Assembly: GCF_022539315.1 (NCBI RefSeq)
Contig: NC_066343.1
Location: 43,228,466 to 43,292,465 of the forward strand
DNA: 64,000 nucleotides
Direction: 5' to 3'
DNA from: Serinus canaria
Lineage: Eukaryota; Chordata; Aves; Passeriformes; Fringillidae
The translations under genes and the position numbers were made by a program. Below, one piece after another: positions 1 to 13,290 of the stretch; the first letter of the stretch is position 1; each line of letters begins with the position of its first letter. A model generated the notes under the pieces. That model had not been told where the DNA came from. It was given only the letters and a program-made list of their open reading frames with translations, and made no database searches.

Positions 1-3000
1 GCTGGGTGTGCAGATCCAGGGACAGGCCCCCACCTGCCGTGGTGTACTGGCATACTTTCTTTGACACACTTGCCTGCTAAGCCTAAGAGAATTTCCAGGA
101 TTATAAGCTGAAATGCTGTAGTGCTGACTCGTGCTGCCCAATCTGCCTGGAGATAAAGGCTACAGGTGCTTTGTCAGGAGAGCAAAGCCCCTCCATACAG
201 CTAGCTCTCTCAGTTACCTTCAAGCCCTCACTTAACGTTTTTGCCTAGTAGCTGCAACTCCATCATCTGCTAACACGACAGTCAAAATGCAAGCTGTGAC
301 AAACAAGAATCTGACTAAAATTGTGTTGGCTGCTTGTGAAAGGTTCATGGCAACTCTTGTAAGTCTCTTGCAAAGTCACAAGAAAACGTATTGTAAGAGT
401 GCTTGTCCCCAAAGTTCCCACCATGAGCCTATCTGAATGCTCCCACTGCATTCTGGGCACATGTATTTAGGTACTTGGATAATGCCTGGAAAATGCGCAC
501 CTCACTGACGAGCCAAATAAACCATATGGGAAGCAGCATGTGCAAGGACTTAAGACTGCCACATTTCTCTCCATCTTTTATGCATTATGTCAGACACTGT
601 TGACAAAGCTTTGCCCTGTGCAGAGAAGGCATGGTGGGTTTGTGGCTCAGATCTACATGGGAAATCATAACAGCTCTTTCACACTGAGATTTATAACCTC
701 TTTCATTTGATAATTCTTTAAAACCTGTTAATTATACAACAAACAAACTCCATGGTTAAGAATTTAGGAATTCTCTTTCAAGTACAGCTATGTGAAGCAC
801 AGTTGCCTAAATTGAAAAGTGCTTGGTTATTCAAGTACACCAGGAATACTCTATGAATATGTATGACAGATGAGCTTCTAGAATTTTGGTTTTCTTTTTT
901 ACAAACATATGGTTAGAAAAATACAGAAACATTGTGCATAAACATTCTTGGTTTTAGCAGCATGTAATTGTAGAGGTTAAGGCTTCTGTATCTACAGTGT
1001 GGTCTAAAGTATGTCATAAATGCCACATGATCCAAGAAACAAAATTTGGCTGAACAAAACATGGTTTTTTTCATGTTTTTTGTCATGAACAAAATTCGTC
1101 ATGAATTTGTCAGGAATTAGATGTTTCCAAGTTTCACGTTGCAAATTATGCTTATCTTTTAAGAAATCAGAAGGACATTTCCTGGCATTTACAACTGCCT
1201 GAAGGGCCTGATGGTTCAAGGTAAAACCAAGCTATATGTTAATTGTCAAGAAATGTTTTATTGACAATTGTTACTACTTACATTATGAATTGCATGTTTT
1301 TTTGCATACAGAAGGGAGGATTTCTCTCTTCTCACACCAAATTTCTAGCTACAACACTGGAACTGTAGTGTTGGTGTCTAATAGCTCTGTAACAGTTGTG
1401 TGTACAACACCAGAGCTGTGAATTAATAAATAGTGAGGGAAGAGACAGATGTTTCTGAAAGGGGCTTCCTACTTAAACGGACTTGAAGAAATTTAACAAA
1501 TATAGGAAAAAAATTAACAGTACTTACTCAATATGCTTCATACTCTTTTGTGAGACTCACAACAATATTGCTAGGTACAAGTCCATCATCAGCTCAGGGC
1601 TCTGAGAAGACTTAGGAAAATGTAAGATCTTTTAAGAATTAAGAAAATATCCAGGCTTCATGTGTAGGGAGAGAATTACTCTCCTTGTTCAGAAAAGTGA
1701 AGCAACAGTTTAACAACTTTGAAGACACTTTCAGCATTAGCCAGAAGATTACATGCTTAGCAAGAATATGTTTTTCTCCACATTTAGAATGGAGGTAGGT
1801 TACATCTGTAGAAAATCTAACTTTTTTTCTCCCAGCAGCATTGCCTTAGTATAGTGGACAAGATAGGATTGGTCTATGTCTCTTTTCTATATAAACAGGT
1901 TGTTTCCTGCTGAAATGGCAATGCATTTTTAAACACAGACATGCAGCTCTAATTCACATAGACTCTGAGCAGGCATAACACATGGCAAGTTTATGTTAAA
2001 TTTAACACTTTGGGCTTTAGGCATTTTCCTCCATTGCTCTCAGAATTACACAACATGTTTGGCCAAAATTCACCTCTACAATAGTGATGTGCCATTGTTC
2101 TCAGTACTGTACAAAATTAATTCCAGGGGTTTAAGTTTTGCATCAGCTCAGAAACTACAAAGGCAATGACATTTCCATTTAGACATTCAGTTCCCACTTA
2201 CCTGCTTTCATAACAAGGGCTTGCATCAGTGAGGAGCAGCTTGTATTGTAAGTACACAGTCCTTTCCCAAATGTAGGAAGCTGTGATAATTTGATCCTGC
2301 TTGGACGGCTGAGGGATTATTAATGTGGGAGCCTTCAGGTGTCTCACAGGGTAGGTAGGCTCTTCACTCTTGTACGTCAGCCGCTGCTCAGCAGAGGCAG
2401 TGAAGGGCCCAGGGCTTTTTCAAGGAATATTGAAAACGTGAGTACAAGTCTGCCTTTCTTATCCTCTTCTGCTTGCAAATAACACAATGATTATCAGCTT
2501 GTTTATTTTATTTTTTGTTTGTGTTTTATTTTATTCCACAGACAGGTTAAGCATAGGTTCAGAGTAGGTGAAGTGCATCATATGAGTATCTTCAGATTCA
2601 TCTTCTTCTGTGTTTTTAAAGACATACTATTTAAAAAAGTAATAAGCAGCAAACGCTACTATGATTTTTTTTAATAATTAATATCTGGCATGACTTTGAC
2701 TTGAACTTTTAAAGTTAAATAAATAATAATAATCAGTGGACAAAGCAGCTTATGCAGAAAACAGCAATGTCTGAAAAATCGAATTTTTTAGTGAGCAAAA
2801 AAGTCTAATTTTTAAAAAGTTAGTAATTTTCCTTAGAACATGCAGTTTTAATAGTGTACTCCATCCCAGACAGTGAAGCTGAATGGGATCCAATGTCTAG
2901 AAATATACCTTACTATAAATTACTAGAAAAGTGAAGCAAACAGAAAAACTATAATCTCATGCCTGTGCTCCCCTCCCCTCTCCTTTGCCACTTTCTATTT

Positions 3001-4586
3001 CCTCTGACAAACAAAGCATTTTGTTGGCTATTGCATGTGCATCAATCAGATTTCACCTGTTGGCATCTGAGCAGGCAACCACCTTTTAACTATAGCTGCA
3101 CTGCATCTTATTGTGATCTGTTTTTCAAGACATTGATCCAGAAACAGCTGGTCCTTCCAGAAAGCGATGTTTCAAGGTCTTCAGAATCCATTTCAGAGTA
3201 ACAAAATATAGTAAATTAGTAAAAAAAAAAAAAAGTTGCAAAAATCCCAAGAATCAGCACAGTAAAAGGAAAAAGAAAAAATTAACAATATGCATATTTA
3301 AACATTAAAACTACTTTGTAAAAAAACCCAACATCATACTGTGTATAGCAATGGAAACATATAAATTGGTTTATCTTTCTGCATTCAAAGTTTATTGGAA
3401 GCAGTTCAGAGATAGAAAAGCCACACTGAAACTAACTAACTGGATGCAGTGTTTAAGTGCTTAGAACACTTAATCCTTTGATTTTGGTTTGTTCAAAACT
3501 CAGTATGTGACAGCATTGTTTTTATTTCTCTTTTTATAAAAAATGTATCACAAAAAATTGTTAAAAACTTAAGCAATACAGTGCAATTTCAGAATTTTGG
3601 TGGGGGGAGGGGTGTGTGTTTTGAATACTTGCTTGTTTCATGGAAGAAAACCTGTTCTTTATATAAGAGCTCCCAGCAGAGACTGCATCTAAAACACTTA
3701 ACATTCCAAAGTATAATAACACATATAAACTCTGATGGGTGAGGCTTTCTGGGTGAGGCTTAACTAGCCATACAAGACCTAGGATTAACCACAATAAAAA
3801 GTTCCTGAAATTGTCATAGAGTGTTTAAAGACCTTCCCAAAAAGAACTTACCATCTACTGTTCCCCAAGCATACGCAGTATATAGTTAAAATTATATAGT
3901 AGGTATAGTATTTGTGAAAGAGAAACACTGAATCAGAAATTGTTTCTGCTTCCCTTAATACCTCATCTATAGCTTAGAAATCTCTGTACTGAATATGTCA
4001 TCCTTAGTGACTTTTCAATTTCTGGAGGAAGAGTCAGGTGGTGGCAAAACTCTGTCACCTCCTTCCACTTCCACAAGTCTTTTCGAGAAATCTAACTATG
4101 CAGAAAAGGGGCTGGGAGCAGAACACAGCCATCAGCATTTGCATATGCACTGTAAGGAGCAGCAGAAACAGACATTCACCTTCTTACTCACCCATAAATG
4201 ACATTTGTGATGCAAACTTCAGTATTTTTGCCCAGTGTATTTATCCTCTACTGAAAGATGGAGGAGTAATGCTTTGTTCATACAGGAGCTATTAGGCAGT
4301 TATGCATTCCAGTCCCACAAGCCATTTCCAGTTGCAGTAGAACAGCACTTTCTGACATGGCTGAAGTATTTGTTTGCATATTCTGGGGATTTTTCCCCCT
4401 GGCATTAGGATGTCATACTATCACAGAAACAAGGCTTTTTTTATTGCTTGTACATTTGTGTACTCAAGCATACCTGAACAACTCTTTCCTGAGGTCTGGT
4501 ATTTATTCCAAAACAAATAATGGCGATTCCTACATTCTGTCATAGTGTTTTGGCAATACAGCTTTTGGAGTTTATTAAAGAGAACT
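1..4586. other. Intergenic, no gene or repeat recognised
   Basis: AT-rich sequence with only short chance open frames (under 90 codons) that have no coding character. A short poly-A run lies near 3221-3234. I see no splice-bounded exon or transposon. Confidence 0.6.
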
Positions 4587-4975
4587 GCATCCAGCTCTAG
4601 GAAGGGCATGGACCTGCTGGAGTGAGTCCAGGGGAGGCCACAAAGAAGACTGGCAGCTTGAGCACCTCTTCTATGAAGACAGGCTGAAAGAGCTGAGGTT
4701 GTTCAGCCTGGAGAAGGCTCCACAGACACTGTATAGCAGCCTTCCTGTATCTAAAGGGGGTATTCAAGAGGGCTGGAGAGGGACTTTTGACAGGGCCATA
4801 TGGTGACAGAACAAGGGATAATAGTAGGTTTAGATTATATGTTAGAAGGAAACACTTTACTGTGAGGGTGAAGACATACAGGAACAGACTGCCTAGAGAA
4901 GCTGTGGATAACTCATCCCTGGAAGTGTCCAAAGACAGGTAAAATAGAGCTTTGAGCGACTTGATCTAGAGCAAA
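4587..4975 (+). mobile_element. CR1 LINE fragment (3' portion)
   Basis: Diagnostic CR1 phrases appear in order: CTGCATCCAGCTCTAGGAAG, GACCTGCTGGAGTGAGTCCA, GAGCACCTCTTCTATGAAGA, CAGGCTGAAAGAGCTGAGGT, TTCAGCCTGGAGAAGGCTCC and finally CTCATCCCTGGAAGTGTCCA. This corresponds to the end of ORF2 and the start of the 3' region. The copy stops near ...GACTTGATCTAG, before the usual octamer tail. A 111-codon antisense frame (4597-4932) is a shadow of it. Confidence 0.88.
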
Positions 4976-6495
4976 ATCCAGACTTTTGTGATATACAATC
5001 TGTTAGATTTATAATAATACACAGTGAAGATGCATGAAGTAAATTTCCAAGCTTGATAAATGAAGAAAATACCCCATAAGAAACTTCACACAATTGTTTA
5101 ATTAGCACTGTTCATATACTGGTAAATAACCATCTGATTATCTCTTCAAAGCACTATGTTACTATACTTTTAGTACAGTGTCAATTGCTTTACTTGAATT
5201 CATACCTAAGCCTTTTCTCCTATATCACTTCATAGACTTAACTCTCCACACTAAAAACACTCCTGAGCTAATGTCATTCAGTGCTTTGTACAAGGCACCA
5301 AATGTACCATAGTTGATTAGTTAATTAATAATTTGACTGGACAACCTGTCACTGATTCTGTGAAGAATGAGCTCTGAAAAAGGCGTTTGGTCAAGTTTAG
5401 CCACAAAGCAAATCTACCTCCCTTTCTAATGACCTATACTCATCTACCTTATGTTTTCTTACGTGAGTAAGTAATTAAAATGTGAAATAATTTTAAAATA
5501 CAGTTTAAAAACTCTCCTTCCTTTGTTTTTAGGAAAACCATTTATTTGGGGTTGCATTCTTCTTCCCAAGGCTCTTTCCGCTTAGGAAGAGTGAGCAAAT
5601 ATCAGCCAGAGGCTAGTTGAACATAGTGTTGCTGCTGTTACATCAGCTTCTGTACAACACTGACATAGATGGGGAGAGAAAAGCCAGCAACTGATAAAAC
5701 TTACTAGAAATGTGTTTCAGATGGAAAACAAATAAGGAAAATGACAAAGTTTGACAAGTTAATCCTATGGTCCTTGAAGCCTACTGATAATATGCTTGCT
5801 AATTTCTACATAATTTCTGTAGATCTGTTGCAGTCTTCTAAATGATCATTTCTGAAGTCAGAAAAGTTCAGTCCTACTGTTGGAGAAGTAATCAGGGCCT
5901 GACAAGAAAGCTATCAATACCTTATTATCTGAAATGTAAAAAGTTATGCCCAAACGTGAAGAGTCCTAGATTGTGCTGATTTTTCTGTGTATATCCATGT
6001 AAATCTCTTCCTTCATGTAATTCCATTTTACCACAGGATTCAACATTTTTATTTAAAGACACTAAATTCATTTTGTTTATACTTAGGAAACATGTCTATA
6101 GCTCCATATCACTAAGAATTTTCCTTTTCACCTTCTCTTACAAAATTTTCAAAGCAGAACTCTTTTGGGATGAAAAAAATAAACAGTTTGAAATTTCAAA
6201 TATGAACCTGTTACAGCCACGAGATACCACTCAGGCAAAATGATGATTAGGAGGCAAAGCAAGCTGGACATTGCCCTAGCACTCGTGGCCAAAGTCTGCC
6301 CAACGCTGACAGACAGACCACCAGCCAAGCAGGCTGCTGAGTTCATGTAGCACAGCAGCTCTTGCATGAACGGTTCAAAACAAGGAGCAGGAACAATGAG
6401 CTTAGCTGCAGCCTTTCCAGTGTTCCCATAGATTTGTACAGCAGGAGCTCGGGGGACCATCTCCAGCCCTGAAGAAAGCATACAGTGGATCAGAC
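4976..6495. other. Intergenic, nothing recognised
   Basis: Ordinary AT-rich sequence. The short open frame at 6149-6481 (minus) has no recognisable domain. Confidence 0.55.
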
Positions 6496-6587
6496 TTCCT
6501 CCTCGTCCTCCTCCTCGTCCTCCTCCTTGTCCTCTTCCTCCTCGTCCTCGTCGTCGTTGTCGTTCTCCTCCTCCTCCTCCTCCTCTG
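6496..6587. repeat. Imperfect (TCC/TCG)n trinucleotide repeat
   Basis: About 92 bp of CCTCCTCGT variants with interspersed TTG and TCG units. It creates low-complexity Ser-rich and Arg-rich open frames on either strand that should not be taken as genes. The CpG-containing units stand out against CpG-poor surroundings. Confidence 0.9.
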
Positions 6588-7351
6588 TAACAGGACTGCT
6601 GTTAGGCAGGATAAGATCTCACAGTATGAGGGAAGGTGAGAATTCATCTTCCAGCCCTACTTACACCTTTTCTTAAATGAAGTGGAGCATACTCATCCAC
6701 AGCTGCCCAACAGTTGCCACTGATTTCAGCGCTCCTCAGTCTGCCCCGTAACTCGGCAGGGACTCCCCCTGGCACCAGGAGCTGCTCTCCAGGCTGCAGA
6801 GCTCGCTGCTCTCATGAATGCTGCAGAAGGAGACTGCGAGCTGCATGCCTGAAGGCTTCCCCAGCCTTCCCACTCTCTTGACTGGGTATGGGGCATGGGA
6901 GAAAAATGTCCCCTTTTAAGGCTCATGTTTTACAAACTGTGCTCTGACCTAACAAACATTTCAAGGCACTTCAGTGACAAACTATTGTGAATGTTGTCTT
7001 TTGTCTTATAATTTCTCAAGGTATTTTTGATGTTATGCAAAGAGACACATCACCAGTTACTCCAAAATTGCTCTGCAGGTGATTTTTGTTCATGCAGGTG
7101 TAACACAAAGGAGAGGAAAAGAAAAAGGCAGAAAATAACAAATATATACTCCACACTAACTTTTGACTACTACGTATCATCAAATTATTTAAAAAACACG
7201 AAGAGCTATGAGAAGTCATATCTGATTACAGATGTATTACCTTGTTTTAATGTTTAAATAATTTTGCATATTTTAATAAAATCCTTTAAGCTTTGCATAC
7301 TCACTGCATCCAAAATATGTCAAAAATTAAACAAGAGTGGAAAAGGAAAAT
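6588..7351. other. Intergenic, nothing recognised
   Basis: A slightly GC-richer patch lies at 6720-6890. No gene or repeat family is recognised. Confidence 0.5.
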
Positions 7352-7425
7352 GGAAGGGAAGGGAAGGGAAAGGGAAAGGGAAAGGGAAAGGGAAAGGAAG
7401 AAAGGGGAAAAGAGGAAAAGAGAAA
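7352..7425. repeat. (GGGAA/GGGAAA)n purine repeat
   Basis: Runs of GGGAA then GGGAAA units, decaying into AAGAAAGGGG. Purine-only on the plus strand. Confidence 0.92.
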
Positions 7426-10400
7426 GAACCTTCAGTGGTTTTGGTAAATATATCCTGGTAACCTTGTCACAAATCACAGCTGAGTAGAGACTCAAATCTT
7501 GTCTCCACTAAGTCCCAGATTTTAGTGATTTACATTCAATTTTAGTGGACCTGGACTTAGGTGCTAGAATCTGCTTTATTCTTTGTCAAAATAAAAACCC
7601 AAATCACAAGGTTAGGGGAGCAGGTGGCTTTGAATCTGCACTTTGCAGATTCTATCAATTTTTCCTACTTTTAATTAAAAAGAGAGGAAGAATCATTGCC
7701 TATAAAAGTCTTCACACATGACTAAGAATGTTGTTGCCAGTTTTCAGAGCTCTATTTTGAGTGCTTTTGGGCCTAATAGGTTTGACACTAAAAACCCTTT
7801 CTCCACCACTGCTTTAGAGTCTCAGCAAAAATGCCAATATACAATTACACTAAGCAGCAGTATATTCCTCTCTCATTCCCTTCCAGGCCAAGATGAAGAT
7901 GCATTTTGGGACACAATGGGATCACCTACTCTTGATTTGCAGTTTGTGATACAGTGCATTCCACAAACATCTGAACAGCATCTAAAAAGCCATTTGTCAG
8001 TGCAAAGGTCTAATTTGTGCCACCTAGTTTGCCTACTGAAAAAAAAAAGAAAAACTCTGGGAGGAACAATACTGTAAATAACAGTCAAATTTGAAAAATG
8101 TTATCACTGTCACTGAACTAAATGATCAAAGATCTGACACTGCCCAAAATCAAACTCTAAACATGGAAATCCCTCATTTTGTTATACAAAGTTTTTGTTT
8201 CATGATCTCTATGTACATTTTGAATACTCTTTTATAGAAGAATAAAACTGTCTTAAAGTCTGTTGAAAATTTCAAGTAGTAAAAAAGGAAAATTGTTATA
8301 TTTTGTAGAAACATAATAATTTCAATATATCATCTTCCTTTGAGATAGACAGGTATCTGCTCTTTTTTCATGTCTGTCTGGAGAATAGAAGCAGTGGGAC
8401 AGGTACTGGTGTGTTGTGTGTTCAACGAAATTTTTAATTCTGTACCAGAGACTAGAGAAGAGTCATCATCCTTGCATTTTACAGGAAATTCATTCTTTCA
8501 GGTAATAACAGAAAGGTGAAAGCTATATACTGTAATGTGGATTCCTATGTAAGAGGTTTCTGTTGGTTTTGTTTTGTTTTAGTCTTACAGCAGCGAATTG
8601 TTTTCTAATTTGAACTGCATGAATACTGCCAGTAATCAGTTTTACATAAGAAACACCTCCGCATAAGAAATAACCACATTTGTAAATTATCCCTTTGCCT
8701 TTAGAAAAAATTCATGGACTTCCAGAATGCCCACATTAGACTTCCTTTTTGAAGCAAGGGTAAACATGAAGCTTATATATATGAAATCAGAACTCGTCCT
8801 CTTCTAAGCAGTAAATAAAAATCACACTTTTAATAAGTCTGTACACAGAGACCTCTACATACACCCCAATTAAAACTGGATGTCAAGAGATGTTGCATAC
8901 TAAATTTAAGGCATTTGAGGCAGTAAACTGCCTAAAACAATGAATGATTTGATCTCTTTTGCTTTCCTCTGTGCCAAGCGGTGTCACTTCTGACCTACAA
9001 CACTGCCATCTAACTGCAGCTACCTAACAAGAACAGGATCAATCAAAGTTGAACTGGAAAGCAAACTCTTTCTAAAGATGGACTGGGCCAATACTTTTCA
9101 GTTTTTCTGTTCACACGTATGGACACCAAAGCTTATTTGCAAAATCTGCTAACTCTGCAATTTAAAACCGTAGATAATTTCATAGATAATTTACCCCATA
9201 AATAATTTACCACATGCATAAAACAAGTATTTCACGCTTCACTGCAATGGAAATATCACTGATTTTAAGTGAATTCCTACACTTTAAGTGGGGAGATGAG
9301 AACAGAGGCTGCGTGGAGGGTTAATATGAATAGATAAGGAGTCTTAGTGACTCTACTTGCTTGTGCAGCATTCCGCATTTTCCTAAGATCAGTTACGAAT
9401 ATTAAAAGTTATGCAAAAGGTGCATAACTTCTTCCTGAGCTAATCCCTTCAGGCTAACTCAAAATTAGTATTTAGACTGATTGAATCAAGAAAGACATGC
9501 TTAATTATATTGCCAAGCAATATTAACTTCAAAACACATAAAAGGCCTACAGCCCATCAGTCTAAATAAAACCAATTTGAAAACCTCAGCTGTGTTGGGT
9601 TTTTGGGGGGCTTTATCAATTTTGGCCAATGTATTTGACAGAATTCATATTTTTACATGTATGGGAATAAATATCATTTTACATGTTTGAGCTGTATTGG
9701 GCATTCCATATTCACCCATATTCACTTGGAATTCCTAGGAATCACAGTTTTTTAGAGAAATAATAATTATTTTCCAGTAAAAAATGGGAAGAAAGGGAAA
9801 AATGCAGTCAATCCAGTTTATACCTGTTTTCCAGATACTGCTGAAACAAAGCCCACAAGATTTCACAGCAATCGTCAGTTTTAGTTTATTCTCATTCAAA
9901 GGTAAGCTTGTGGGAGAGGGAAGACAAGATATAAGCATATATAGATACAGAGTGAGATGTATAGATATACAGACTTATAATAGCTAATTTTAGAATTTTT
10001 GGTCATTTACTGTTCAACAAATACATACAAATACTCCACTGCTTAGTACCAGGAAGCTATACTGTTGTAACATATTACTCTGACTTCAGACTCTACTTCT
10101 GAAACATCAGAAGACCATGTCTGAATCTTTCCAGTATGGAATATATTAACAATTCAAAATAGGTCTTTTTTAAGACATTAGGGGATAGTTTTAAGCGAAT
10201 AGTGTCTAGTACAGCAAAAATGTTGAATATGAACCATTTTGCTTTGTTAGTCTTAGAAGAGATTAAGCAGTGTCAGTGGGCTGTTACAGGGATGCTGGTG
10301 CACATGGATCAGGTTTGGTTGAAGAACTGTGTGGCTGCAGGCCTAAGCAAGTCAGTTCTAATTAATTTTTAAAAATCACTTTTAAACCCCTTTATATTTC

Positions 10401-10507
10401 AACCAGGATGTTCAACTTCCAAAGTATAAGTATGTTTTCCTACATCAGTAATTCTTCTATAATGAGTAGTAAAGGGGGACTGGAACTACCTTCGTCTAAA
10501 GCATACC
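7426..10507. other. Intergenic, nothing recognised
   Basis: AT-rich. No coding exon, RNA gene or transposon is recognised. Confidence 0.55.
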
Positions 10508-10787
10508 TAAGACATTTTCAATTTCACTTTTCATGTGTATTGTTTTAATATACAGGAATGTCAGCTCCTATTCCTATTCCTATTCTTATTCCTATTCCTA
10601 TTCCTATTCCTATTCCTATTCCTATTCCTATTCCTATTCCTATTCTATTCCTATTCCTATTCCTATTCCTATTCCTATTCCTATTCCTATTCCTATTCCT
10701 ATTCCTATTCCTATTCCTATTCCTATTCCTATTCCTTCATAGAAGGACACAATTGTGTTCCTCTCAGTCTCTGGAACCACAAACCAC
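10508..10787 (+). repeat. Left arm of a dispersed inverted repeat
   Basis: The flanks of the hexamer array here (TTTTCAATTTCAC, TATTGTTTTAATATACAGGA and TTCATAGAAGGACACAATTG, GTCTCTGGAACCACAAA) reappear reverse-complemented around the hexamer array at 13.1 kb. The two loci are therefore inverted copies of one ~250-280 bp sequence, not independent microsatellites. Homology fades just outside ACATTTTCAATTTCAC on the left and after GGAACCACAAA on the right. The right flank contains a perfect 12-bp palindrome, ACACAATTGTGT. I do not recognise the family. Confidence 0.85.
10566..10737. repeat. (CCTATT)n hexanucleotide array
   Basis: About 28 units of CCTATT, nearly perfect, with one CTTATT variant and one 5-bp unit (CTATT) near 10643. 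It generates Ser-Tyr, Leu-Phe and Ile-Pro dipeptide open frames that are artefacts. Confidence 0.96.
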
Positions 10788-11955
10788 AGCACACTTGAGT
10801 GATACAGAGGACAAAAACTCAATCAAAATGAAGACCCATGATACATACTGAACATCCAGATATTAATTTTATCTTCCCCTTCTAGTGTCATTGATAGCAA
10901 CCAGTCCGTAGAGGTCAGAATGAAGAATTAATGTAATTGTCTAAATAGGTGTTTCCTACTAAAGTCTGCTATGTGTTACAGGCAAGCTTGAAGACATTTT
11001 ATGAGCTCTATAACAAGAAACCTGCTCTTACAAGAAGATCTGCATGGGATTTTCTCTTATATATATGGAATTTACCTCATATTCTCTGAGATTATAAATT
11101 CACATAAACTAAACTGTCTGAATGAAGAAAAGCAGATTTTGTTGTTTGCTTTTTCTAATAAATAGTGAATATTTTTAAGTCTAACTTTGAGACCAGAGAA
11201 TGTACCTTTTTTGGGGCAGTAAGCGGCATTTCCTCACTGCCTGGAAAAAAGATTCACCATGAAGAGATTTTTAATATAGATATAATTATAGAGTTTCCTA
11301 CAAGAATTTTTGAATAACCATCTATTTTTACTGTATTTTAAAGGGTGCTGAATAGTACTCTTTTCCTGAAGTCTGTTTTTTGAGTAAGTGCCACATTATA
11401 GATAAAAATTTCAGGCAAAACTGGGGTAGCGCAAATGTTATGATTGTACTGAAAATATTACTCATTCCAGCTATTTTTTCCAAGCTAAATGGGTTTTCAG
11501 TTTTGATGCGATGAAAACTACAGCAAACCAGAACAAACCACTTAGTTTGTATAAAACAGTTGTAACAAAAGTGATACAGATGATAACGCATCCTGTTCAG
11601 GGCCCAGATGTTCTTCTGGTGAACTCTGCAGTACTGCTTTTTGTGTTGTGTCTGTTGTAAGACAAAACAAGGTCTAAAGTCCTTCAAGTTAAAAAAAAAA
11701 CAACTCAACTCATGAAACAGACTCCTACATTTTCTTGTTCACAAAACCTTTATATTTTGAAAAAGCTCGTAAATGCAGATGTTCATCACAGAAGACGACT
11801 CTCCACTGCTCCAAAAGATTATAAGACTCTTTGTTGAATTTCAATTAATTTCCAGACAATGGGGGTTGACAGGATGGCTTTCCTCTTTTGTTAAAGAATT
11901 TTTTTTATTGTAATAATTGTTTTTATCATTTTACTTTTGTTTCCCTGTTTAGTTG
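10788..11955. other. Spacer between inverted arms, left half
   Basis: AT-rich. No gene is recognised. A 126-codon minus-strand open frame (11328-11708) lacks recognisable features. Confidence 0.5.
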
Positions 11956-12536
11956 AGTGTCTGCAGAAGTCCACTGGGGAAGTCTTCATAGTAAAAAAAC
12001 CAGGGGAGTTGTGGAATCCTCAGGATCTTTTCCCCTCAGGACATTCCCCAGAGCCTTCCTCGGGAGAGACTTACCATTGAGTTTCCACACCTGGGCGGAC
12101 AGAAAAGACTTCCCCATGGAGTCTTGCACAGCACTGATCCATCCCAGGATCAGTAAACACTGATCCTCCTCCCATATGTCCCAACTTCCCCTGGTTTCTC
12201 CTTTCCCTGTTTCCTCATTGGTTGTGGTACCCCTGGTGGCCATCCCTGCCTTCCCTTTGTACTGCCCCCATATCTTCCCCTACTTAAGCCTTGTGCAGAG
12301 CACACGTTCTGCCTTTTGTCCCTGGTTCCCCTTGGCGTGTTGGATACAATAAACCTTGGCTGGAATTTATCATACAAAAGGGCCTTCTGCCCCTCTTCAC
12401 TGAGCTAGCCGTGCTGAATGTGGTGTGGGGACAGGACTTCTCCGTCTGAATGTTTACCCAAGAGGCTTTTCCACAGGAGATGCTTCTTGGGAAATAGGAA
12501 GCAGCATCCACCATCTAAATCCCCCCACTGCTACAA
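11956..12536 (+). mobile_element. Solo LTR-like element (endogenous retrovirus)
   Basis: GC-richer block with a promoter/polyadenylation layout. A CTACTTAAGC TATA-like motif near 12280 is followed about 65 bp later by AATAAA at 12348-12353 and a GT-containing downstream region. This order (U3, R, U5) is typical of retroviral LTRs. No gag or pol sequence flanks it, so it looks like a solo LTR. A short internal inverted repeat (GGGGAAGTCTT near 11975 and AAGACTTCCCC near 12106) lies in the putative U3. The ends are approximate and I found no convincing target-site duplication. Confidence 0.55.
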
Positions 12537-13045
12537 CCAAGCACAATCATCATAGTTATTGGATGCTATTATGAGTGGCTTGCTAAAGTTAAATACATGA
12601 AAGAATGAGGAAGCTGATAAACTATAAGTAACAAAGACCTTTATAGATATTGATAATTTGGCATATCCTAATACTTTGATATAAAAGTTTTCTGTCATTC
12701 AGGGTAAGCAGTCTTCTCAGGTATTCAACGTAATCTTTAATCTTAAACTGTCTGTTCTATAAGATCTATCAAACTTATTTGGATCAAGTGTTTGCCCAGT
12801 ATTTGCATTTTTATACGTAGTTGCCTTAATGCTGATTATGTATTAATTCTCTTTGGACAGGTGTTGGTTTTCGTTCTGCCTAGTGATGGAAGAGCACTCA
12901 ATAAATGCATGTAAACCATGGAATAAGGTTTCTAGATCCACATAAATACTGTAGTATCTTTCCAAGTGCTGCCAAGAGCAGCTTGTGTATCAGCCCTCTG
13001 CTTGCCTTCATTTCTCTTACAAAAAAGCCTGCATGGGCAGGCAAA
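12537..13045. other. Spacer between inverted arms, right half
   Basis: AT-rich, no recognisable feature. Confidence 0.5.
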
Positions 13046-13290
13046 GACAGGCGGTTTTGTGGTTCCAGAGACTCAGAGGAACACAGTTGTGTCCTTCTAT
13101 GAAGGAATAGGAATAGGAATAGGAATAGGAATAGGAATAGGAATAGGAATAGGAATAGGAATAGGAATAGGAATAGGAATAGGAATAGGAAGAGAAATAG
13201 GACGAGGAAGAGAAATAGGAAGAGGAATAGGAACTGATATTCCTCTATATTAAAACAATATACACAAACAGTGAAATTGAAAAAACGTAA
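13046..13290 (-). repeat. Right arm of the dispersed inverted repeat
   Basis: Reverse complement of the 10508-10787 arm. It starts TTTTGTGGTTCCAGAGACTC, has the hexamer array in the middle and ends ...TATTAAAACAATATACACAA, AGTGAAATTGAAAAAACG. Unique flanks differ by only scattered substitutions, so the copies are not ancient. The array here is shorter and its far end is degenerate (GGAAGAGAAATAGGACGAGG). Confidence 0.85.
13102..13231. repeat. (GGAATA)n hexanucleotide array
   Basis: About 15 perfect GGAATA units followed by roughly 40 bp of GGAAGAGAAATAGGA-type variants. It is the complement of the CCTATT array at 10.57 kb. Confidence 0.95.

Noticed and set aside
4597..4932. 111-codon minus-strand frame
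   Set aside because: Antisense shadow of a CR1 fragment.
6402..6676. Arg-rich and Ser-rich open frames
   Set aside because: They are translations of the TCC/TCG trinucleotide repeat.
10533..10851. Ser-Tyr, Leu-Phe and Ile-Pro repeat proteins
   Set aside because: All are frames of the CCTATT array.
10508..13290. CRISPR-like array
   Set aside because: The units are contiguous hexamers without spacers, in an evidently vertebrate sequence.
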